Assembly (NCBI RefSeq): GCF_001619985.1
Contig: NW_017264206.1
Span: 603,315 to 661,600 of the forward strand
Length of the DNA stretch: 58,286 nucleotides
Direction of reading: 5' to 3'
Origin: Xylona heveae TC161
Taxonomy: Eukaryota > Ascomycota > Xylonomycetes > Xylonales > Xylonaceae
Part shown: positions 50,236-58,286 of the stretch, one piece after another
How the letters are laid out: each line of letters opens with the position of its first letter
Numbering within the stretch: the stretch's first letter is position 1
Notes under the pieces: generated by a model
The model's database searches: none
Told to the model about the DNA's origin: nothing
The model's input: only the letters and a program-made list of their open reading frames with translations
Made by a program: the position numbers and the translations under genes

Positions 50236-50310
50236 TCTCAGCTGGGAATTAAACTCAGGTATTTAAATACTTATAATATTTATATATTTCCTAATTAGAA
50301 AATAGTTTTT
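50236..50310 (-). repeat. tRNA-like segment 1 in unit B (T-arm, box B)
   Basis: On the minus strand CTGAG-TTTAATT-CCCAG (about 50,242-50,258) forms a T-arm with a 5-bp stem (one mismatch) and a 7-nt loop. The loop is TTCRATT after a C-to-T change. About 48 nt upstream is a D-arm-like CTAATTAGGA. Unit C keeps the less mutated form GAGTTCAATCCC. Confidence 0.55.
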
Positions 50311-50844
50311 CAAATAGTATATTTTTTTAAAATAATTTTTTTTATTTTTTTATATGTCTTTTTATTTTTATATTTTTATTTTTAAAATAGTTTTATACTA
50401 TTTTAAATTAATTAAAAACTATTTTCAAAAATTTTTAAATTTTAAATTATTTTAGAAATATTTTATAACATTTAATAAAATTTAATATTATTATAAAATT
50501 TTTAAAAATTTTAAATTAAATATAAATAATTAAAATATATTTAAAATTATTAAATATAAAACTTTATATAAAAAATTATATTTAATTATTTTAAATAAAA
50601 TCAATACAATTATTAAATTAATATAAATTAGTTTAAATATATAAATATTTAAAATATTTTAAATTTAATTTTAATATAGAAATATATTTTATATAATTTA
50701 AAAATATTTTTAAAATTTTTAAAAAATTGAAAAAATTGTTTTTATATATTAAAAATAAATAAAATTAATTTATATCTATTAATTATAAATTAATATTAAA
50801 ATTAAATTTAAAATAATTTAAAAATTTATACTATCTATATGTAA

Positions 50845-51450
50845 GTAATAAATGATTTATTATAGAGTAATATTACTAAATAATAAACTTCAAGAACTAT
50901 ATAGAACAAATCTAGCTATATAAAAAAACCATCTTCTTTATATAGACAATTTATTCTATGCTAATTACTCTTGATTACTTTGATCATTTTGATTACCTTA
51001 TAATTATTTGTAATCATAGTAATTTTTTTTTCTACTACTACTTTCTACTTTTCTTATCTTATCATTATATGATTTTTCCTCCATAATGTCTAGTAGCATG
51101 CTATACCTCTATACTCCTTATAGTAGGTCTTGTACTATCTATTACTAACTCTTGTAATCATTGTTACATTGTCATTGGTTAATATTATATAAATGTTTTT
51201 AATTAATTCTTTAACTACAAGTTAAATAATATAAAAAAGGTAAGATAAATAACTAAAAAATACTTGAAATAACTATTCTAGGAACAATATCTCTAAGTTC
51301 TAAACAAGTATAGTATTATTACTTGCATTATCTAAGATGACTACAAATAGTCTATTTTTAAGCTTGTGCTTCTGTATTACCCTTGTAACCAGGACTACTA
51401 TATTTTGTCTAATATGTCTTCTCTTGACTTTAATAAATTAGAGACCCCTC
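50845..51450. other. Right part of the palindrome spacer
   Basis: AT-rich, no recognised frame. It may be a terminal part of the gypsy element. Confidence 0.4.
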
Positions 51451-51779
51451 CCTCTATCTCTACCAATAGAACTTTAAATCAAGTACAAATTGATTTAAAT
51501 TAAAGAGAACTTTTTAGGCTCTTAATTCCATCTTGATTGACTTTATTTAAGTTAAAACTAATGGAATTATAAGAGTTTGAAATTTTCTTTATTTTGAAAA
51601 CAAGAAAAAAAAAATTTCTTTCCTTACTACTCAACTAAATCTTATTTTATTTACTCCAAACTTGTTTTATATATTTATCTACTTATTTTATTTAATTTAT
51701 CCAAATTCACAAAAAAAATCACTAGTGGTTATAGTTCTTTTGCATCCTAAATTCTAGATGCTAAGTACTATACTACTAA

Positions 51780-52235
51780 GTGAAAAATTTTTACCCTCTC
51801 TGCAACTCTACCAATCCTTGTTGAATCTTTTTTAAAACTTGTTTACTGTTTTTTATATGCAAGAATATTGTATTTCATTTTGAATTTTATTATTATCATT
51901 GTTTGTTGTTGAGTTATTAAGTGTTGAAGTTTTTATACTTTTTGTATTACAAAATACCTTCCCCTTTATAATACTATCAATCCTTTTTCAATTCTATTTC
52001 TGCAAGTTGTTTCTGATTTTATTTGCTTTACACTCTATTTTCCATTATTATTTGTGTAGGTAGACCTCCTGGTTGCCTAGTTATAAGACATTCTCTTCAG
52101 AGTGCTTTATACTAGAAGTTAGGTAATTTCCCCTCATAACACCATTAATTCTTTGTCAATTTCATTTGTATAAATTACATTATTAAGTTTTGATAAAAAT
52201 TTGTATTTGGTTTTGTATTACCTTTCTGGACCTGG
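51780..52235 (+). repeat. Tandem monomers in the LINE 5' region, right copy
   Basis: Three diverged direct repeats, with cores near 51,812 (accaatccttgttgaatc), 51,984 (atcaatcctttttcaattc) and 52,143 (attaattctttgtcaattt). Each is preceded by a C-rich CCCTCT/CCCCTT/CCCCTC block. The spacing of 160-170 bp resembles 5' UTR monomers of some LINEs. A separate short ggacct triplication lies at 52,228-52,250. Confidence 0.55.
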
Positions 52236-52982
52236 ACCTGGACCTGGATTTTCTTTTGTTTTTGAACTATTTTTGTATTTAATTTTGTACCTTCTAGGAC
52301 CTGGAACAAACTGCCTTTGTAGATTCTGGAAAGAGTAAGTTTTTCATTTATTTCTGCTATTAATTATTTGCTTTATTTTTAAAAAAAAAATATATATACC
52401 AAGAACCAAAAATACAAAGTTAGGCTCTAAAACACTATATTCTAGTATTTTATCCTAGCTTTTAGCTGTATTAGAGGCCTCTTTCCTTAAAGATCTAATA
52501 CACCTAGTACTTTGTAAAAAGCAGAAGCCTTTATAAAGTACAACTAGTAGCTACAAAATTAATTTAGTACTCCTTAAACTACTGTTTAAAGAAACTTTTT
52601 TAATCCCTACTAGCTAGGTAAAACTCTAGAAGTAAGAGCCAAGTTTTCTTGCTTTTAGAGAAAGAAAAATATTAATCTTGGCTGGACTCTTTTACATCTA
52701 GAATAGTAAACTCTTGGCAACCTTGACAATCAAGACTTGAGAGAGCTATACCTAGTTATAAAAGATAGATTGTAGACCAAAACCTAGACTGGATTTCCAC
52801 TAGATTAAGTATAGACTAGGCTTGGTTTATACCATAATTTAGTAAAGAAGAGTAAGTATAACCTTGGTAGCAAGGAGTAAGGCTTGGAGAATACCTGTAA
52901 GTAAAGTCTTACTTCTTGAGAAAGTAATTCAGGGAGGTAGCAAAGAGTAAGTCTGAAGGCAGGACTTGTTCTTTGAAAGGGT

Positions 52983-54464
52983 ATGAGTTGGACACCTACA
53001 ATAAACTTTCTATCTTCACCACTATCTTCTATTGCTTTGATTGAAAATACTTTAGTCAAGATGGCTTTAACTATCAAATCAATTGAGAAAGAGCTAGATA
53101 TAGATTTTTTAGTCCAAGTACTACAAGAATCTTCAACTCTAAAACCAAGACAGCTACACTTAAAAAAGAAAAAAATATCAAGCTATCAACACTACTATAA
53201 AGGAAAAAATCCAAATGGTAGTTAAACAAAACCAACAACTACTTCAAAGCTTAACTACACTAACTATTTCCAAAAACTTTTAACAACAAACAACTCAAGA
53301 TATTCAAAACATTAACCAGCTACTACAAGCTATTCAAGAAAAAAAAAGTTTTCAAGTCATGGAACAAGATATTTTATTAATAAAAAGTCAAGAGCAAGTT
53401 TCAAAAGTAGAATTTCAATAATTTAAAACTGAAATTACTACAAAGCTTGATCAAATACTTTAAACAACTACTGAACAACAAGCAATTAAACAAACTACAT
53501 TACCAACTACTTTTCAATTCCAGCCTGTCAATCAAAAATCAAAGCCATCTACAACATATGCTTTTATAGCTAAAAGACCTAGCACAAAGGACAATTCATG
53601 GACTACAGTCTCAAAAGCTAAGACTAAAACTAAAGAAGTAATTAAACCAATTATTACTTTTAGAGATAGGAGAGTAATTGTTATTCTTAAACAGATGCCA
53701 AATCCTTTCAATGCTATGAAAATCAGGAACTAGATTAACAAAAAACTTAAAAAAGCAAAAATCAATGATTTACCAGTAGCAAGTATTATTCAATCTCAGT
53801 CAAAGACAAATATTGTCTTAATAACCCATCAAAACAATACAACTTATTAACTATTATAATATAAAGCTATCTGGGCCTCTGAACTAGAAGTAACACAAAT
53901 TGCAAAAGATGAGAAGTAGCACAAAATAGTTGCTCATGGAATTTCTACAAAGTATTTCAAGAACCTCAAGAATTATAAGCAATTCAAGAAGAACTTGAAA
54001 TATATAACAAAGGTCTAAAACTTGCATGTTTACCTACTTGGATTATATCTATAAAAACAAGACAATACAAGGAACATTCTTCTCTGGTACTAGCTTTCAA
54101 AACAGAACAAGAAGCTAAGCAAGCCTTAAGAAACAGACTTTTTATAGCTAGACTATTAGCTAGAATAGTTAAATATGAAGACAATAAACCAACAAACCAA
54201 TGCTTTAAATGTCAACAATTTGGACATTAACATACTAGATGTACCAAAGAAGCAAAATGTTAAATCTGTGCAGAACTACATAATACAAAACAACATATAT
54301 GTACAATATGTTCTCCACCAACTATAGGCAAGACCTGTTTTTATAGCATTATTAAATGTAGTAACTATTTAGAAAGTCACAAGGCCAATGTAAAAGAATG
54401 CTCTATATACCAAGTCTTATTACTAACTACATCAACTACAGACTATTTTGCCATAAAATATTAA
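52983..54464 (+). pseudogene. LINE ORF1 (gag-like, zinc knuckles), right copy
   Basis: Starts MSWTPTINFLSSPLSS. After about 80 codons the recognisable frame changes. It continues with a Gln/Lys-rich coiled-coil-like stretch, DNSWTTVSKA, FRDRRVIVILKQMPNPF, KIVAHGIST, VLAFKTEQEAKQALRNRLF and knuckles CFKCQQFGH..TRC, C.ICAELH and CSNYLESHKANVKEC. In the last one the second Cys codon TGT has become TAT (Tyr), a C-to-T change on the other strand. TAA and TAG stops lie within it. Its final TAA overlaps the ORF2 ATG. Confidence 0.8.
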
Positions 54465-57400
54465 TGAATAGAAATTCAACAGATATTCAAATAGTCTAAT
54501 ACAATTGTATTAGATCTATTAATGTTATGTATATATGTCTAGATCTAGCAACATCTTCAACAAACATTCTTTTACTATAAAAATCCTGGATTGAACCAAA
54601 CAATACTACTATATTATATCCTTCATTTACAACAATATTTCCTTTATCATTATCAAAAAAATCTAGAGTATTAGCTTTTATTATAAAGCTTAAACCAGAC
54701 CTACAATGTACTATTGAAACAATGATTCAAGATAAAGATTGTTTTATTTTACAAGTACAAAGCACTACTATTTTACTAATATTTATTATTAATATCTATA
54801 ATGAAGCTTAACAAAACACAACACCTTCTCTATAGATAATAAAAAGACTATTATACAATATACAACCATGATCTAGAATACTTATCTGTAGAGATTTGAA
54901 TGCATACTATATATGATAGAACTCTATAAAAACTACTTCTATTAGAGCAGATGTACTAGTTATATAGCTTACACAATATTAATTTCTCTTGATAAATACT
55001 TTTGATTTAATAACTTATCTTGGAAATCAAAGAAATACTTTTTCAGTATTGGATCTAGCATTTTCTACACTCAATCTATATCTTTATATACAAGATTGAC
55101 AAATACTTGAAGACTAGGCAACAGTATTAGATCATGAAGCAATTAAATTTATATTAAAAAGAGCAAAATTAAAAGAAGTTATTTATCTTATACATACTTC
55201 TTTCAATGTTAATAAGACTAACTAGAAAATCTTTTAAAATATAATCCAGGAGCAAGAAAAGTATTATTTAGATCAACTACAAAAAGATTTACTAAAAGAT
55301 ACAATTTCAACTACTAAGCTAGAAGAAATAGCATATACATTACAACATACTATTAAAATAGCATGCTAAAGATCTATTCCTCAATTTAAACTATCTTCAA
55401 GATCTAAACCATGGTGGAATGATCAACTATCATTTCAAAAAACTAAAGTAGCTCAAGCAAAGAGATAATAAAAGTAAAACAAAAGTCAAGTTTTATGGAA
55501 AAAATATACTACCAAAAGAAACAGTTTTTTTAGAAGTATTAGACAAGCTAAAGAAATATTCTAAACAAACTTTCTAACAAATGCTAAAAAAACTGATGTT
55601 TTCAAAGCATATCACTATATTAACTCAAGAAAAGTAGAAAAACTTTCTCTTATTCAAGAACCAGCTACTTTAAAAACTACTTTTGAAGGAAAATGTTCAG
55701 CTTTCTTAACTACTTTATTTTCTACACTATCTACAAGTCAAGGAACTATAGAAGTTCAATATAAGGCTTAAACATACTCTTGGCCAAAGATTACTCAACA
55801 AGAAATCAAGCATGCTATTTAAACTTTTGCTCTAAAAAAGGCTCCAGAACCTGATCAATTATCTTTTGCAATCATTCAAAGAGCATTCCAATACATTCTA
55901 AGATAGTTTACTCTAGTATATCAACTACTATTAAACCAAGAATATTATTCTATTAGCTGGAGACAAGGCATAGGAGCAGTACTAAAGAAACCATCAAAGC
56001 CTGACTATACTTAACCAAAAGTATATAGAATAATTACACTCCTTAACTGCTTAGGCAAGATTTTAGAAAAGATTATAGCTATCAGATTATCCTATCTAGG
56101 AGATAGTCAAGATTTATTATATCAAAAGTAAATGAAAGGTAGAAAACAAAGATTAGCTATAGATATAGCTATAATGCTTACCCATGATATTCAAGAAGCT
56201 TGGAATTAAAAACAAGTTTTATTCTACTTATTCTTAGGTATAAAAGGAGCATTTGACCATGTTTCAACTATACAACTACTACAAGTTCTACAACAATTTT
56301 AACTACCAAAAGTAGTATTTAACTAGACAAAATGCTTTATGATACAAAAACAAATTAGTTTAGCTTTTGATGGATAATAACAATCTATGACAGCTATCAA
56401 TACTGGAATTCCACAAGGCTCACCTCTATTACCTATCTTATTTTTATTATACTTAAGATTTCTATTTAACTATATCCAAGATAGATTCCCTATAGTTAAA
56501 CTACCTAGCTATATTGATAATATAGCTATAGTAGTTCAAGGAGCTATACCTATAGCTAACTATTTAATTCTTAAGGAAATTACTAAACTAGCCTTTATCT
56601 AGAGAGAAGAAAATGCTATTGTATTTGATGATACAAAAACAGAGTTTATTTACTTTCAAAGAATAAAAACACTAAGCCAAGCTACATGTACACTACCAAA
56701 TGGAACTATAATAGTTCCTAGTACCTGTGTTAAATAGTTAGGAATTTGGTTTGATTTCAAACTATCTTTTAAAGAATATATTACTAGAAAAGTAACAGCA
56801 GCTACAAGAGCCTTTCACAGCCTAAGTAGACTACTTGGATCAAAAAAAAAATGTCTGTTCTAGCTGGAATTACCTTATACAAAGCTTGTACTACATTTAT
56901 TAGTGACTTTAGATTTCCAATCTGGTAGAAACAACAAACAAACTACAAGAACCTCTTTCAAAAACTTCAAAATCAAGCCTTAAGAAAGATTCTTAGATGC
57001 TTTAAAACAAGTCCTATACAAGCTATAGAGATAAAAGCATGTTTATTACCTGTCAACCTCAGGCTAGAACTTCACAGCTATAAATATACATTGAGAATAA
57101 CTATACTATGCTTGTTATATCTACTTAGACAAAAAACTCCCAAAGAATTTCCTTCAATATCACAAATAAGACAAGATATAGATACTACCAAGTACCTAGA
57201 CTGGAATCAACAACCTACTCAGTCAAAATCAAAAGCATATTCTACTCAATATATAAAAATACTAGCTAAGTTAGCTACTATTTTATCTATTACACTAGAG
57301 CTAGAATCTTATACAATAACTGAATGACCTCCATGGAAACAATTTCCAGCTATATCTATCATCAAAAACAAGCACTCCAAGTTTGATATGATAGAAAAAC

Positions 57401-58286
57401 ATCAAACAATACTAAACACTCTTTAAAGGCAAATTCCAGAAGAAAATTGTATAGTATATATAGATAAATCACTATAAACAATAGCAGAAGCAGGATGTTA
57501 TATTATATACTGTCAAGACACATATACTTTTTCTTGGCATCTGGGCTCATATATAAAAATCTATGATGTAGAACTTTTTGCTTTAACTAAAGCAATAGAA
57601 TGGATAGCATATAGATCAATTATAAACCTTAAAGCTATCTGGATATTTATAGACAATTAAAGTATCTTAGATACAATACAATACCCTATAGCTGGATCTG
57701 GACAACAACTACTACTACAAATCTTTTCTGCTATTCAAGTCTTCAAAGACAATAATATTTAAATCTATCTTCAATAGGTTCCAGGACATCAAAGAATACT
57801 AGGAAATAAAAAAGCAGATAAAGTAGCCAAACATAAAATAATATATACCAATAAATCATACAAGAATGCATATACTTCATACAGCTACTTGAAAAAAAGT
57901 TGAAAAAACTTATTCTTGAGCAATAGATTTACCAATGGCAATCTACTTCTAAAAAAAACATTATAAACAGTTTTAAACCCTTCTACACTAGAAGCTATTT
58001 GAGGAATACCAAGACCTTAGAAGAAAACTAGTTACAACTACCATTTAACTCAAGATAGGACATGGTTACTTCAAATTCTACTTATACAGGCTATCTATAT
58101 ATAAGTTAAAAAAATGTAGCTCTATCTGTAACTTTACTCAGAGTCCAGCTTATCTATTACTGTCCTGCTCTCAAACAAAAGAAGCTAAAAAAGTTTTACT
58201 ACAAAAAGTAAAGGAAAAAGTTCTTACTTTGAAAATATTATATACTGGAAAAAACTGGAACCACTTACTAGAATATCTAGATACTA
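54464..58286 (+). pseudogene. LINE ORF2 (endonuclease, RT, RNase H), right copy, partial
   Basis: Starts MNRNSTDIQIV. The AP-type endonuclease region shows CRDLNAYYI (normally GDFNAHH) and VLDHEAIKF (normally SDHE). The reverse transcriptase region has KAPEPDQLSF, AFDHVS, TGIPQGSPLLPILFLLYLRF and SYIDNIAI. RNase H has YIDKS, DVELFALTKAIEWIA, IFIDN and GNKKADKVAKH. Stops fall mainly at Gln (CAA to TAA) and Trp (TGG to TAG) positions. The frame runs off the window. Confidence 0.82.

Larger units (their letters stand above)
49854..50844 (+). repeat. TIR-family repeat unit B (991 bp)
   Basis: Left end CTTACATACAAATAGTATAA, right end on the other strand CTTACATATAGATAGTATAA. The interior matches unit A, with about 300 bp extra near the right end. 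It carries two tRNA-like segments. It has no coding frame and directly interrupts the gypsy fragment. Confidence 0.75.
29830..58286. other. AT-rich, CpG-free mutated repeat region
   Basis: Base composition changes sharply here and stays extremely AT-rich to the window edge. Scanning by eye I found no CG dinucleotide after about 29,718, while CA and TG remain fairly common in the younger elements. Coding remnants show TAA where Gln is expected and TAG where Trp is expected. The content is mobile elements and derived repeats; no host gene was recognised. This fits RIP-type C-to-T mutation and a heterochromatic AT-isochore. Confidence 0.85.
51451..58286 (+). mobile_element. Tad1-clade LINE, right copy (cut by window edge)
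   Basis: Plus-strand copy of the same LINE, from its 5' end at 51,451 to the edge within the last part of ORF2. The 5' region is 51,451-52,982, ORF1 52,983-54,464, and ORF2 from 54,464. It matches the left copy without offset and carries the same stops in all segments compared, so it is not functional as read. Confidence 0.85.
51451..58286 (+). repeat. Inverted repeat, right arm (at least 6,836 bp)
   Basis: Pairs with 42,005-48,840. It still matches at the last base of the window, so the true arm is longer than seen. Confidence 0.95.

Noticed and set aside
42005-58286. Reassigned genetic code (TAA/TAG read as Gln/Trp) to explain stops in the LINE
   Set aside because: The stops sit only in the AT-rich region, fit C-to-T mutation contexts, and occur with other transition damage such as Cys to Tyr in a zinc knuckle. 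Host genes in the window use normal stops.

Overview
The window is nuclear DNA of a filamentous ascomycete. Genes have several short introns with fungal splice sites, and the protein set (ATP sulfurylase with an APS-kinase-like C-terminus, EGF-domain membrane protein, Arb2-domain protein, DUF7908-type secreted protein) points to Eurotiomycetes, probably Eurotiales. I cannot name the genus.

Layout. (1) 1-22,015 is ordinary gene-bearing DNA. In order it holds a partial secreted serine-rich protein with two DUF7908-like domains (+), mitochondrial ribosomal protein uS14m (+), an Arb2-domain protein (+), a 730-aa EGF-domain membrane protein (-), a gene-poor stretch with one decayed remnant, phosphoserine phosphatase (-), a UFL1-like UFM1-ligase (+), ATP sulfurylase (+) and the LYR protein ISD11 (+). 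Exons of the main genes could be assembled with phases that agree and give family-length proteins. (2) 22,350-29,810 is a decaying metabolic block, all on the minus strand: a Dal5-type MFS transporter (broken), a 2-oxoglutarate/Fe(II) oxygenase (broken), an SMP-30/gluconolactonase-like gene (apparently open) and a hydantoinase/dihydropyrimidinase (broken, with a large internal deletion). They look like the remains of a catabolic cluster. (3) From about 29,830 to the right edge the DNA is extremely AT-rich. I found no CG dinucleotide there by eye, and it is filled with mutated mobile elements: a Mutator-like transposon with intact terminal repeats and a 9-bp target duplication, a large tnp2/CACTA-like transposon remnant, a Ty3/gypsy fragment, a family of TIR-ended units carrying tRNA-like segments, and Tad1-clade LINEs. 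This is what repeat-induced point mutation (RIP) or a similar process leaves behind.

The most striking structure is a pair of head-to-head LINE copies, 42,005-48,840 (-) and 51,451-58,286 (+). They form an inverted repeat of at least 6,836 bp with no offset anywhere and no difference in the segments compared, around a 2,610-bp spacer, and the right arm runs off the window. Because the two copies share the same mutation scars, one was copied from the other after mutation, or the assembly has folded back on itself.

Functionally the left half is housekeeping: sulfate activation, serine synthesis, mitochondrial translation and Fe-S cluster assembly, with a UFMylation-type ligase. The right half is heterochromatin-like, and genes show progressively more damage towards its border.
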